Assembly: GCA_023052945.1 (NCBI GenBank)
Contig: CP095495.1
Location: 558,001-622,000 of the forward strand
Source: Wolbachia pipientis
GTDB taxonomy: Bacteria; Pseudomonadota; Alphaproteobacteria; Rickettsiales; Anaplasmataceae
DNA length: 64,000 nt
Reading direction: 5' to 3'
Shown here: piece by piece, positions 38,809-48,891 of the stretch
Position numbering within the stretch: position 1 is the stretch's first letter
How the letters are laid out: the number at the start of each line of letters is the position of its first letter
The notes under the pieces: model-generated
Database searches by the model: none
What the model saw: the letters and a program-made list of their open reading frames with translations, nothing else
Told to the model about the DNA's origin: nothing
Translations under genes and position numbers: made by a program

Positions 38809-41391
38809 TTAGTTCAAATGATTTATACTCTTGGAATCTGCAGTGTTTAAATCATAATTAAGAAAATTTGAGCCCCAGTTGTCGCTAATTTTCACCTCTA
38901 CTTCAAGCGGTACAGAAATTTTTGCTGCATTTTCCATTATGTCTTTCACAAGTTTTGCTGTTTCTTGTACCTTTTCATCCTCTACTTCGACCAGTAGCTC
39001 ATCGTGAACTTGGAGGATTATTTTACCAGCTTTTAACTGATCAAAAAGTCGAATCATTGCACTTTTTATTATATCAGCAGCAGTTCCTTGCAGCGGTGCA
39101 TTTATTGCTGCCCTTTCTGCAAATTGTCTCATGTAAGGAACTTTATTGTGTATATCTCTTACAAAACATCTCCTACCAAACAAGGTTTCTACATAGTCAT
39201 GTTGCCTTGCAATAGACACTACTTTTTCCATGTAGATCTTTATCTCTGGGTAACAAGAGAAATAATAATTAATGTATTCAGCAGCTTCCGCAGTGGTGAT
39301 TCCAAGTCGTTTTGCAAGGCCAAACGGACTAATGCCATATATAATCCCAAAATTGATAGATTTTGCTTTGCGCCTTAATTGTTCATCTCTTTCTTGCACT
39401 CCAAAGACTTGCCTTGCAGTGATGTCGTGAATATCTTGTCTGTTTGCAAAAGCTTCTTTAAATGCTGCAACGTTTGCAACATGTGCCAAGAGTCTCAATT
39501 CTATTTGTGAATAGTCAGCAGAGATCATCTTGCACCCTTTTGGCACAACAAATGCTTGCCTGATAAAATTTCCCTCTTTGCTTCTGATAGGAATATTTTG
39601 TAAGTTAGGATTGCTGGAGCTAAGTCTTCCAGTTGCAGTTATAGTTATCGAAAAATTTGTGTGTATTCTGTCGTCAAGTGGATCAACTTGCTTTATTAAT
39701 GCATCAGTGTAGGTACCCTTTAATTTACTTAAATGTCGCCAGCTTAAAATTTTACCTGCGATTTCTGCTCCTTCCTCTTCGAGTGCCTCTAGAATTTCAG
39801 AGTTTGTGCTATAAGACCCAGATTTTGACTTCTTCTTTTTACTTAGCCCCATTTTATTAAATAAAATATCACTTAATTGTTTTGGTGACGCAATATTAAA
39901 TCTTTCCTCTGCTAAGTTATATATCTCATCTTCAAGCACGGCAATTACCTGCTGAAATTTATCGGACAGCTCCTGTAATTTTTGCATGTCCAGTAGTATT
40001 CCATTTTTCTCCATATCAAATATTACTTTCATAAGTGGCTTATCGAAGCGCTCGTAAATTGTAAAAAGCTTTTCCTGGAACAATCTTTGTGTTAGCTTTT
40101 CATGGATCGCTATTAAAGTTTTTGCTGAAAAAACTTCTGCATTTTCACTCAAATTATACGCAACTATGTTTGGAATGCTGTGGTCGTGTTTTCCTGTATC
40201 TAAGCTATATGACATTATCATCAAATCATCAACTGAATCTAGCATCTTCTCCACTGCAGGGAAGATTTTTCTCATCTCTTTAATGTTATGTATTATTTTA
40301 AGCACCCCATTTGAGAGTAAAGTTGAGTTGATTGTAATGAGTGCATCTTGTATACTGTCTCGCTCTACATAAAAAATATTATCTTCACTGCAAGACAAAG
40401 AGATTTTGTTTAACGCGTTGTTTTCAAAGTGGCAATGAATTGCAATTTTGCCTCCATATCTGCAATATCTCAAAAATTTTTCTAATTCCTCACTACTATA
40501 TTCTAGTTTCTTTTCCGCGCTGGGTTTATTATAGGAAAAAAGCTTCTCTGCTTTGTTTATCAATGAATTAAACTCATACTTCTTTAGAAAGGACAACAAT
40601 TTCTCCATATTTGGAGGATGAACTTCATATTTTACAATATCATGCTGAAGATCTACTTTTTCGCATAGTAATAAAAGTTCTCTTGAAGTTAGTGCTTTCT
40701 CTTTATGTTCAGTAAGGATATTACGAACCCTCGTTTGTTCGATGTTATCAATGTTTTCTATAATGTTATTCAACGAATCAAATTCATCCAGCAGTTTAGC
40801 TGCAGTTTTTGGGCCTATCCCTGGAACACCTGGAATGTTATCAGATGCATCACCAGTTAAGGAAAATAAATCAAGAAGTTTGTTTGAATTTACACCAAAT
40901 TTTTCTATTACTTGTTTTTCATCTATGTATATATTTTTAATGGGATCAAATATTAGAATATTGTAATTCAAAAGCTGAAACAAATCTTTGTCTGATGAAA
41001 CTACTACCACTTTAAAGTCTTGGTGGTCGGCATACTTTGCAGCTAGTGTTGCGATTATGTCATCTGCTTCATAGCCTTCAATTTCTTCATAGCTGAGGTT
41101 AAAAACTTCTACAGCTTCCCTCAGTATGGTGAACTGTGGAATTAGATCCTCAGGAGGCGTTACTCTGTTTGCTTTGTATTCAGGATATAAATTGTGCCTA
41201 AAATTCTTTTTTCCTGCATCAAGTGCTATAGTTAAGTAGTCCGAATGGGCAATGTACTTAAGAACCATATTCAGAAAGCCATATACACCACCTATTGGCA
41301 TTCCTGTTGTGGTAATTAAGTGAGGTAGTACATAGTAAGCTCTGAAAAGAAAACCATAGCCATCGATGATTGTAAAAGTTTTTTCTTTCAT
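38809..41391 (-). CDS. polA: DNA polymerase I
   Basis: An 860-residue polymerase. The N-terminal 5' nuclease (1 to about 290) retains DGYGFLFRAYY, EGYEADD and VSSDKD acidic clusters and a helix-hairpin-helix (PGVPGIGPKTAAKLL). The polymerase domain has motif A (ADYSQIELR), motif B (RRKAKSINFGIIYG) and motif C (VHDELLVE). The middle 3'-5' exonuclease domain lacks its catalytic acids: the Exo I site reads GKIAIHCHFE and the Exo II site reads IHNIKEMRKIF. So it is a repair and primer-removal enzyme without proofreading. Confidence 0.95.
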   Translation of the reverse strand: MKEKTFTIIDGYGFLFRAYYVLPHLITTTGMPIGGVYGFLNMVLKYIAHSDYLTIALDAGKKNFRHNLYPEYKANRVTPPEDLIPQFTILREAVEVFNLSYEEIEGYEADDIIATLAAKYADHQDFKVVVVSSDKDLFQLLNYNILIFDPIKNIYIDEKQVIEKFGVNSNKLLDLFSLTGDASDNIPGVPGIGPKTAAKLLDEFDSLNNIIENIDNIEQTRVRNILTEHKEKALTSRELLLLCEKVDLQHDIVKYEVHPPNMEKLLSFLKKYEFNSLINKAEKLFSYNKPSAEKKLEYSSEELEKFLRYCRYGGKIAIHCHFENNALNKISLSCSEDNIFYVERDSIQDALITINSTLLSNGVLKIIHNIKEMRKIFPAVEKMLDSVDDLMIMSYSLDTGKHDHSIPNIVAYNLSENAEVFSAKTLIAIHEKLTQRLFQEKLFTIYERFDKPLMKVIFDMEKNGILLDMQKLQELSDKFQQVIAVLEDEIYNLAEERFNIASPKQLSDILFNKMGLSKKKKSKSGSYSTNSEILEALEEEGAEIAGKILSWRHLSKLKGTYTDALIKQVDPLDDRIHTNFSITITATGRLSSSNPNLQNIPIRSKEGNFIRQAFVVPKGCKMISADYSQIELRLLAHVANVAAFKEAFANRQDIHDITARQVFGVQERDEQLRRKAKSINFGIIYGISPFGLAKRLGITTAEAAEYINYYFSCYPEIKIYMEKVVSIARQHDYVETLFGRRCFVRDIHNKVPYMRQFAERAAINAPLQGTAADIIKSAMIRLFDQLKAGKIILQVHDELLVEVEDEKVQETAKLVKDIMENAAKISVPLEVEVKISDNWGSNFLNYDLNTADSKSINHLN

Positions 41392-41567
41392 TGTAGATAT
41401 TTATACGTGTTTTTGATGGTCCACTATTTAGCTGCGAAAATCAAGTTTTTGTTTTTCTGCTTTTGAGCATTGTAAGAGATTTTGCCGAAAATAGCATTCA
41501 TGCATGGTTATACCAATTCTCATTAGACTTCTTGCATAACCATATGACGAACTTTTATTGGGAATAG

Positions 41568-41888
41568 AAACGAAAAAACTTACTTGACAAACTCCGCCAG
41601 CCCCCTTACCATAGGATTAAGGGTATTTGTAACTCAAAACTTGTTTTTGGCCTGCAACTCAATGACAAAATTCAGTAAAAAACTTAGGGTATCTTTTGGC
41701 GGATTACATAAAATTATAGCGGCTGCATGTCTTTTAAAATTTTTCTACATTCAGCCAAACCGCGCTTATTTTAAGCGTCAGCACATTATTACAGCGCCAA
41801 TTTAAAGTATTAGAGAGTCAAAACTCGCACCACGGGAGTTCTTTGCCTTTTTTTTGTTTGGTAGGTTTCTTAACGTTTGTAGCTAAAG
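41568..41888. repeat. Dispersed non-coding repeat, copy 3 (inverted, shortened)
   Basis: Read on the minus strand it starts ctttagctacaaacgttaag and carries the ggcaaag...cccgtgg block and attggcg. It ends ggcggagtttgtcaag, as in copies 1 and 2. The middle is diverged or replaced. With the following palindromes and 180 bp of unassigned sequence it fills the gap between polA and the IS481 remnant. Confidence 0.7.
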
Positions 41889-42125
41889 TAACTTAGGTTC
41901 ACCGACAACCGTCATCCCGCTACTTGTTAGCGGGATCTAGAGATACCGCGGCGGTATGACGGTTCGTGGTGGTATGACGATTGTCAGAGTGTCATCCCAG
42001 TGCCCAGACTACTTGGATCCAGGAAACTTAACTCTACATCAAGTAAATGTACAATAAGAACTAGATTCCAGTGTCAAGCACTGGAATCTCGGCAAACCCT
42101 ACGTCATACCGCCGCGGTATCCCTT
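41889..42125. repeat. Cluster of palindromic repeats
   Basis: Includes catcccgctacttgttagcg, gataccgcggcggtatgac and the third type tcatcccagtgcccagac with gatccagg. It ends in ccgcggtatccctt at the edge of the IS481 element. Confidence 0.8.
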
Positions 42126-42971
42126 AGATGTACAGTCCCAGAGTGTGATGGTATGATAAAATGTAAGAAAAAAATACCATCGAAGGAGGAATTATGGTTA
42201 CATGGGTGCGCCCGGACAACAGCGTAGAGCAATACAAAATAGTATAGCAAAGCTTTCCAAACCTTAATCCAAAAACTATTGTCAAATGGAGAAAACGCTC
42301 ATTTACTAAAGACGCTCAAAACATCCAAGATCAACTGTTCTAACTTTAGAAGAAGATCGCATTTCGGAAGCATACACTTCTACCATTAGATGATTGCCTT
42401 GCAGTCTACAATTCCGCACTTCTAGCCTGCATCGCTGTTATAACATTAGCAAACTGCCAGATGTTGATTAAACCAAAAAAGAAATTTAAGAAATATCCTA
42501 TAGCATATTGATATTGCAGAAGTCAGAACAGAGGAGGGAAAACTATATCTATTTGTTGCTATAGATCAAATTCACCTATGTTGAGTTACATAAACGTGCT
42601 ACAAAACCCATAGCTGCTGAGTTTTTACGTAATTTGATTAAAATTCTACCGCACACTGTTTTGACAGACAACGATATACAATTTACCAACCAGAAACGCC
42701 ATAAACACGCTTTCCAACACATATTTGATAGAGTTTGTAAAGAACATAATATTGAACATCGTCTAACAAAAATCTTGGGCAAGTTGAACGAAACTTTAAA
42801 AAATACTACTACCAATCACATCAGCAATTCACAAAGCATCTTTATATGGCTTACAATTATGCAAAGAGACTCAAAACTCTTAGTGGTCTTACTTCTTTTG
42901 AATTTATATGTTCTCAGTGCTCCTGAATTGTTTATACTAAATCCTTACCACCACACTCTGGAACTGTACAT
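42126..42971 (+). mobile_element. Decayed IS481-type element, copy 3
   Basis: Nearly identical to copy 1 at 11815, with the same internal stops, deletions and frame breaks. The right end lacks its last two bases where IS5 copy D has inserted. Fragments of the rve transposase are readable (HTVLTDN, FQHIFDRVC). Confidence 0.85.
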
Positions 42972-42972
42972 A

Positions 42973-43927
42973 AGACCTGCTGCGAATCAAGCGATAAAAA
43001 AAAGGAAAGGAGGGTGACTAAAATCAAGGTTAACTAAAAGGCGTGCTTAAGATTTACAATACCAGCAATAATATTGAACCTCAGGTTATATTTTTTCTGA
43101 AAATTGCGATAAACATTCGACATAATCTTAAATATCTTTATCTCTCGGATCTTGTTTTCTACTCTCATTCTAAATGATGCTAATCTTCTATTATGCTCTG
43201 GAGTTAATGGCTTTTTACGATACTTTTTATATGGAATTATAACATTGCTTTGCAATTTTTGCCAACCTTGATATCCAGAATCGGCATGTTTTATGCTATC
43301 AAGTGGTAAATATTTTTCTTGTTTCCTTATGCGGAAATCACTAATTCTACCACGGTATGACTTTGACACTGATAAAATTCTTCCTCCTTCTTCGATAATA
43401 ATCTCAGTTTTCATAGTGTTGGTTCTTTTTTTTCCTGAATATGATTTCTTCCGTTTTTTACTATCTTCTGGTCTCTGTATTTGCTGTTCTGTAACATCAG
43501 CCAAAATCTTCAGTATTTTTTCTGGCGTCATACTTCTATCTTTTGTTATAGTCACTTTTTTGGCGAGTAATGGCTCTATTCTCTTAAGTAACCTACATAC
43601 ATTTGCGTTGTGTACATTGAATAGGCATCCTAAAAATCTATGTGTTATGTAAGTGCGATAGTACAAAATTACGCAAAACAACTTATCTTCCAGAGTTGGT
43701 AGTTTTGATCTTCTACCATGACACTTTTTCTGTTTTTCGCATCCAGACCTCACTTTTTCCACTACTTTTTCGAACTTCTCTATAGTTAAACCTGTTATAT
43801 TACGAAAGTTTCTTGGGTATTTTTTCATATTATAGTAACTAAAGCTCATTTTTTTCCTTACTTGATCTGCTTATTCTTCTTCTACCTCTCTCACATCATT
43901 TTTTCAATCACCTTTTGCAGCAGATCT
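42973..43927 (-). mobile_element. IS5-family insertion sequence, copy D (955 bp)
   Basis: Flanked by ATA on both sides (42970-42972 and 43928-43930). One T is missing from the T-run next to the start codon. The end carrying the transposase start is mutated (cagcagatct in place of cagcaggtct), which may reduce mobility. It shares two coding changes with copy F. Confidence 0.9.
43034..43849 (-). CDS. IS5-family DDE transposase (copy D)
   Basis: Full 271 codons. Tyr at position 11 and Lys at 25 in place of His and Glu, changes shared with copy F only, so D and F are sister copies. Catalytic residues are intact. Confidence 0.9.
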   Translation of the reverse strand: MSFSYYNMKKYPRNFRNITGLTIEKFEKVVEKVRSGCEKQKKCHGRRSKLPTLEDKLFCVILYYRTYITHRFLGCLFNVHNANVCRLLKRIEPLLAKKVTITKDRSMTPEKILKILADVTEQQIQRPEDSKKRKKSYSGKKRTNTMKTEIIIEEGGRILSVSKSYRGRISDFRIRKQEKYLPLDSIKHADSGYQGWQKLQSNVIIPYKKYRKKPLTPEHNRRLASFRMRVENKIREIKIFKIMSNVYRNFQKKYNLRFNIIAGIVNLKHAF

Positions 43928-44419
43928 ATAGTAAAAAACGGAAGAAATCATATTCAGGAAAAAAAAGAACCAACACTATGAAAACTGAGATTATTATCGA
44001 AGAAGGAGGAAGAATTTTATCAGTGTCAAAGTCATACCGTGGTAGAATTAGTGATTTCCGCATAAGGAAACAAGAAAAATATTTACCACTTGATAGCATA
44101 AAACATGCCGATTCTGGATATCAAGGTTGGCAAAAATTGCAAAGCAATGTTATAATTCCATATAAAAAGTATCGTAAAAAGCCATTAACTCCAGAGCATA
44201 ATAGAAGATTAGCATCATTTAGAATGAGAGTAGAAAACAAGATCCGAGAGATAAAGATATTTAAGATTATGTCGAATGTTTATCGCAATTTTCAGAAAAA
44301 ATATAACCTGAGGTTCAATATTATTGCTGGTATTGTAAATCTTAAGTACGCCTTTTAGTTAACCTTGATTTTAGTCACCCTCCTTTCCTTTTTTTTATCG
44401 CTTGATTCGCAGCAGGTCT
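43928..44419 (+). mobile_element. Truncated IS5-family element, copy E
   Basis: Carries only the right half of the element, starting inside the transposase at the sequence agtaaaaaacgg and ending with the normal right repeat. It directly abuts copy D in the opposite orientation. Confidence 0.9.
43930..44358 (+). pseudogene. IS5-family transposase, 5'-truncated (copy E)
   Basis: About 140 codons of the C-terminal half, from KKRKKSYSG to the end, with His to Tyr near the C-terminus (NLKYAF). It lacks the N-terminal domain and first catalytic Asp, so cannot be active. Confidence 0.9.
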
Positions 44420-44423
44420 ATAG

Positions 44424-44582
44424 CTTCAGTTTTATGATAAGGGGGCTAGCGGAGTTTGTCAAGTAAGTTTTTCGTTTCAATGTTGTCAGCTACTTGCATG
44501 ATACCTCTGGGCACTGCCGTCATAAAGGAACCAGTGTTAGCTACTTGGATGACAACCATTGTATTTGAGGCAAAATTGACTA
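44424..44582. repeat. Repeat fragments before petC
   Basis: 44424-44476 matches the right end of the dispersed non-coding repeat (ataagggggctagcggag then tttgtcaagtaag). 44490-44560 holds diverged palindromic-element halves (cagctacttg...gtgttagctacttggatgac). No gene. Confidence 0.6.
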
Positions 44583-45344
44583 TCACTTCTTTTTATAGAG
44601 CTTGCTCCAAATTCTATTGTTAGTTAATACAAAAAACACTGTTAAAATTATAAAATACGCCACTACTTTTAATCCAAGTTTATGCCGGCGCTCTAGTTCT
44701 GGCTCTGCTGCCCATTGTAAAAAATTTATCACATCATACGCCATATTTTCAACTGTGGCTTGTCTTGCACCATCATATTCCACCATTCCTTCAGAAAGTG
44801 GTAACGCCATAGCTAATCTGCCTGTTGGAAAATACGGATTAAAATACAAACCATTCTCATCGTGCTCGCCGTTTTGATAGCCTGTCAGAAGTGAATAGAC
44901 ATAATTTGCACCATCATGCCTTGCTTTAATAATTAATGATAAGTCTGGTGGAATAGCACCATTATTGCTTGCTGCAGCTGCTTCTTTTGTATCAAAAGGT
45001 GCAATAAAATAATCCGAAGGTATTCCAGGTCTGTCAAACATTTCACCCAAATCATTCGGACCATCTTTAACTTGATAAGAAGCTGCAATCTGTTTTATAT
45101 CTTCTTCAGAAAAACCAACATCTTGCAAATTACGAAACGCTATTCTATTCATTGAATGACAAGCAGCACAGACTCCCTTATACACTTTATAGCCACGCTG
45201 AATTGACTCTCTATCGAAAGATCCGGTAATTCCATCAAATTTCCAGTCCATTTTCTTATTTGGTGATGGCTTGAATTCTTCTGCAGATACATAATTAGCA
45301 AGAAATAATGCACAAAACACAGCAAATATATTTTTAACCAACAT
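44583..45344 (-). CDS. petC: Cytochrome c1 of the bc1 complex
   Basis: A 253-residue protein. The signal peptide probably ends after NYVSA (residue 21). The haem motif CAACH is at 59-63, and the axial methionine is probably in GRLAMALPLSEGM. The C-terminal membrane anchor is at about 228-248, ending in basic LYKKK. It passes electrons from the Rieske protein to cytochrome c. Its ATG overlaps the petB stop (TAATG), showing coupling. Confidence 0.95.
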   Translation of the reverse strand: MLVKNIFAVFCALFLANYVSAEEFKPSPNKKMDWKFDGITGSFDRESIQRGYKVYKGVCAACHSMNRIAFRNLQDVGFSEEDIKQIAASYQVKDGPNDLGEMFDRPGIPSDYFIAPFDTKEAAAASNNGAIPPDLSLIIKARHDGANYVYSLLTGYQNGEHDENGLYFNPYFPTGRLAMALPLSEGMVEYDGARQATVENMAYDVINFLQWAAEPELERRHKLGLKVVAYFIILTVFFVLTNNRIWSKLYKKK

Positions 45345-46566
45345 TACCTCATCCCCGACGCAGAATCACTTAAGGTTTTTGGTGGTTCTCCTGGCTTTTC
45401 ATACTTACTAAGCAGAGGTAAAATTATTACAAAGTATGCAAAATAATAAAGAGTAGATAGCCTACTCATAGTGATGTAAGGCTCTTTCACCTCTTGTCCT
45501 CCAATCCAGGCAAGAAGTGCAAAATTTATTGCAAAAACCCAAAAAAATTTCTTGAATACCGGGCGATAAGTACCACTTTTAACTTTTGATTTATCAAGCC
45601 AAGGTAACAAAAACCACACTAAAATAGACGCAAACATGGTAAGCACACCAGTAAGTTTATCTGGAATTGAACGTAGCATTGCATAAAAAGGTAAAAAATA
45701 CCACTCTGGCACTATATGTACCGGAGTGACCATAGAATCAGCTTCTATATAATTGTCTGGATGTCCAAGATAATTAGGAGCATAGAAAACAAATGCAAAC
45801 AGAACTACAAAAAACAGACCAAAAGTTATGCAATCCTTGACTATATAATAAGGATAGAGAGGAATGGTATCCTTATCTGATTTTACCTCCACTCCACTTG
45901 GGTTACCAGAGCCAAACCTATGCAAAGCTATCACATGAAGCATAGCTAAAGCAATAATAACAAAAGGCAGAAGATAATGCAGAGCGAAAAAACGGTTAAG
46001 TGTTGGGTTATCCACTGAAAAACCACCCCATAACCATATAACTATTTTATTGCCAATTAAAGGTATAGCTGAAAATAAGTTAGTTATGACTGTTGCACCC
46101 CAGAAACTCATCTGTCCCCAAGGAAGAACATATCCCATAAAGGCAGTTGCCATCATTGCAAAAAATATAAATATACCAACAAACCACACCATCTCTCTCG
46201 GTCTTTTATAAGATCCGTAATATAATCCACGCATTATATGAACATAGACTACCATAAAGAAGAGCGATGCTCCAACAGCATGAGTGTAGCGTATTAACCA
46301 CCCGTAATTCACATCCCGCATTATGCGCTCTACACTATTAAACGCATAATCAACATGCGGAGTATAGTGCATAGCAAGAAATATGCCTGTTATTATTTGT
46401 AAAATTAGCGCTATACCAGCCAAAGAACCAAAGTTCCAAGCATAATTTAAGTTTTTTGGCACTTGGTAAGAAGCAGTGTGTCTTAGAAAAGAAAATATAG
46501 GCAGTCTATATTCTATCCATCCTAATATGCCTTTTTCTTCTTCTATCGTTGTTTTTTTTTCTGCAT
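45344..46566 (-). CDS. petB: Cytochrome b of the bc1 complex, with a frame break near its start
   Basis: The long frame from a GTG at 46462 gives 372 residues beginning at [12 protein letters not shown], which is inside the normal protein. The missing N-terminus is present upstream: read through to give [23 protein letters not shown]. It reaches an ATG at 46566 only if one A is added to the A9 run (T9 at 46552-46560), giving [12 protein letters not shown]. Membrane helices and haem-ligand histidines (in [24 protein letters not shown] and [11 protein letters not shown]) are intact. A Rieske gene is not adjacent here. Confidence 0.9.
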
Positions 46567-46654
46567 AACTTAAAGCTTTTTCTACCTTTAACTCGTTTTA
46601 TTGTAGCAACTTATCCTTTACACACAAATAAAAAGTTTAAAGCGGTATTAATTA

Positions 46655-47014
46655 CTACCTCTTCAGCAACCTATCACGTGCCGCATTTAATTTCTGTGCA
46701 AAATACTCTGAGCCTCCCTTATCTGGGTGAACTAATTTCATTAAATTTTGATATGCTTTATTAATTTCATTTTGACTTGCCTCAGGATTCAGCCCCAGTA
46801 TCTTTAATGCTTCATCTTTGGACATGTTATCACCAGTGTAATTTTCAGTATAACTTCTACTGCTATTAAATTCGTTCAAAAATTTACTCAATATAGAGTT
46901 CATCATGAAACTTATGTTATTTTTTTTTGTCAGGAAAAGAAAAAATACAACAACGCTAGGCAAAACAAACGTAATTACTATGAATACTAAAAAAAGAAAA
47001 AAGATGAATGACAT
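46655..47014 (-). CDS. J-domain protein with N-terminal membrane helix (TIM14/Pam18-like)
   Basis: A 119-residue protein: one or two N-terminal membrane helices (residues 3-28), a linker, then a C-terminal J domain (about 64-119). That domain holds the HPD motif in KLVHPDKGGSEY, which stimulates DnaK. The same layout is seen in mitochondrial Pam18/TIM14. It probably recruits DnaK to the inner membrane. Upstream of petB, 88 bp away. Confidence 0.87.
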   Translation of the reverse strand: MSFIFFLFLVFIVITFVLPSVVVFFLFLTKKNNISFMMNSILSKFLNEFNSSRSYTENYTGDNMSKDEALKILGLNPEASQNEINKAYQNLMKLVHPDKGGSEYFAQKLNAARDRLLKR

Positions 47015-47063
47015 GTATATTTTTTTATCATTTTATGATTAAATAGTAACAATTATAATTGTC

Positions 47064-47648
47064 ATGGTAAATAACATGTTCATCCAGATTGAAGAAACAC
47101 CAAATCCAAACACACTGAAATTTCTCCCTGGATTTGCAATTCTAAACGAAGGAGAAACGGCTGATTTTTCAAACGCAGATGAAATAAAAAACTCCAAGTT
47201 AGCAGCAAATCTTTTTCAAATAGGACATGTGGTAAGAGTGTTTTTTGGTCATGATTTTATTTCAGTAACAAAATTGGGTGGAATTAATTGGGATACATTA
47301 AAAGTAGAAATTTTAACTACAATCATGGATCACTTTACTTCAGGTGGAAAAGCACTAGATAAAGAAGGAGTAAATGATAATAATATACCGGATGAAGAAT
47401 TTTTTGATAAAAATGATATAGAAGTTGTAAATAGAATAAAAGAATTGATGGAAAGTTATATCAAACCTGCAGTTGCTCAAGATGGTGGCGATATCAAATT
47501 TCGTGGCTATAAAGACGGGATAGTTTATGTTGAGTTACAAGGAGCTTGCTCCGGATGCCCAAGTGCTGCAATTACTTTAAAGCAAGGAGTGCAGAATATG
47601 CTGAGCTACCACATACCAGAGGTTGCAGGTATAGAGACCACACTATGA
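47064..47648 (+). CDS. NifU family iron-sulfur scaffold protein (Nfu)
   Basis: A 194-residue protein. An N-terminal Nfu domain ([17 protein letters not shown]) and a C-terminal NifU domain with the cluster-binding CSGCPS (CxxC, about 168-171) are clear. It delivers Fe-S clusters to enzymes such as aconitase and respiratory subunits. The ATG at 47064 is taken; the ATG at 47076 is an alternative that starts at the conserved part. The stop overlaps the hisS ATG. Confidence 0.92.
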   Translation: MVNNMFIQIEETPNPNTLKFLPGFAILNEGETADFSNADEIKNSKLAANLFQIGHVVRVFFGHDFISVTKLGGINWDTLKVEILTTIMDHFTSGGKALDKEGVNDNNIPDEEFFDKNDIEVVNRIKELMESYIKPAVAQDGGDIKFRGYKDGIVYVELQGACSGCPSAAITLKQGVQNMLSYHIPEVAGIETTL

Positions 47649-48871
47649 CTAATCAAACGGTTAGAGGAACAAAAGATCTCCTGTTTGATGAATGGTACAA
47701 GTTTAAACACATAGAGCAAACAGCAAGCAGAATCTCAAGTCTATATGGCTTTTTGCCTGCTCAAACTCCGATATTTGAATATACGGAAGTTTTCACAAAG
47801 ACTTTAGGTGATAGCTCAGACATCATCACTAAAGAGATGTACACCTTTAATGATAAAGGGGGAAAGAGCATAACTTTACGTCCTGAGTTCACTGCAGCAG
47901 TTGTCAGGCTACTAATTGAAAAAAAACTGCAAACGCCGATAAAATTATTTTCAATAGGGCCTGCATTTCGCTATGAAAGACCGCAAAAGGGAAGACAAAG
48001 GCAATTTCATCAGATAAATTTTGAGGTTTTTGGCATAGAAGATCCAAAAGCTGATATTGAATTGATATCACTCGCTCAGCACTTACTAACTGAATTTGGC
48101 ATCAATAAAAATGTAAAGCTGGAAATCAACTCTCTGGGTGATAGTGAAACAATAACTCAGTATAGAGAAGCTTTGATCTTATACTTTACAAAGTATCAAA
48201 ACGATCTATCAGAAGATAGCAAAAATAGGTTGATCAAAAATCCACTCAGAATACTGGATTCTAAGGATGAGAAAGATAGATTAATAATTTCTGATGCGCC
48301 TAAAATCAGTGATCACTATACAAAAGAATCTTCATATTTCTTTGACCAGGTGTTAAATGGACTGCAAGCTCTTGGCATACCTTACACTGTAAATAGCAAA
48401 TTAGTTCGAGGTTTAGACTATTATTGTCACACAGTATTTGAATTTGTCACAGAAGATTTAGGTGCACAAGGGGCAGTTTTTGCCGGTGGAAGATACGATA
48501 ATCTAGTATCTTTAGTAGGTGGAAAACACACTCCAGCAATAGGATTTGCAGGAGGTATTGAACGCATAATGGAGTTAATCAATTATTCTCCGAAAGAAGA
48601 GCGACCTATTTACCTAATTCCGATCGGCAGAGAGGCTGATGAACATGCTCTAACACTTGCGAATGAATTACGCAGAAATGGTTTGTATGTGATTCACGAA
48701 TATAGTGGAACGCCTAAAACTCGCATGAAAAAAGCAAATCAAGCAAATGCAAAAGTTGCTTTAATCTTTGGCGATGAAGAATTGAGTAGTAAAACTTTAA
48801 AGATTAAAAACATGGATACAGGTGAAGAAAAAATAATTGCTCGCGATAACACAATAGAAAACATCAATTAG
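47645..48871 (+). CDS. hisS: Histidyl-tRNA synthetase
   Basis: A 408-residue class II synthetase. Motif 1 is near [12 protein letters not shown], motif 2 in [18 protein letters not shown], the histidine-binding segment in [14 protein letters not shown], and motif 3 in GGIERIM. The C-terminal anticodon-binding domain follows from about 320. The frame is open back to 47546, but that stretch is nfu read out of frame; the ATG overlapping the nfu stop is the start. Confidence 0.96.
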   Translation: MTNQTVRGTKDLLFDEWYKFKHIEQTASRISSLYGFLPAQTPIFEYTEVFTKTLGDSSDIITKEMYTFNDKGGKSITLRPEFTAAVVRLLIEKKLQTPIKLFSIGPAFRYERPQKGRQRQFHQINFEVFGIEDPKADIELISLAQHLLTEFGINKNVKLEINSLGDSETITQYREALILYFTKYQNDLSEDSKNRLIKNPLRILDSKDEKDRLIISDAPKISDHYTKESSYFFDQVLNGLQALGIPYTVNSKLVRGLDYYCHTVFEFVTEDLGAQGAVFAGGRYDNLVSLVGGKHTPAIGFAGGIERIMELINYSPKEERPIYLIPIGREADEHALTLANELRRNGLYVIHEYSGTPKTRMKKANQANAKVALIFGDEELSSKTLKIKNMDTGEEKIIARDNTIENIN

Positions 48872-48891
48872 GAGCAATGCAAATGTTTTTC

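Noticed and set aside
43915..44358. 147-codon frame considered as an independent gene.
   Set aside because: It is the C-terminal half of the IS5 transposase with a few codons from the neighbouring element end.
47546..47645. Longer hisS start.
   Set aside because: These codons are the end of nfu in another frame; the ATG overlapping the nfu stop gives the normal N-terminus.
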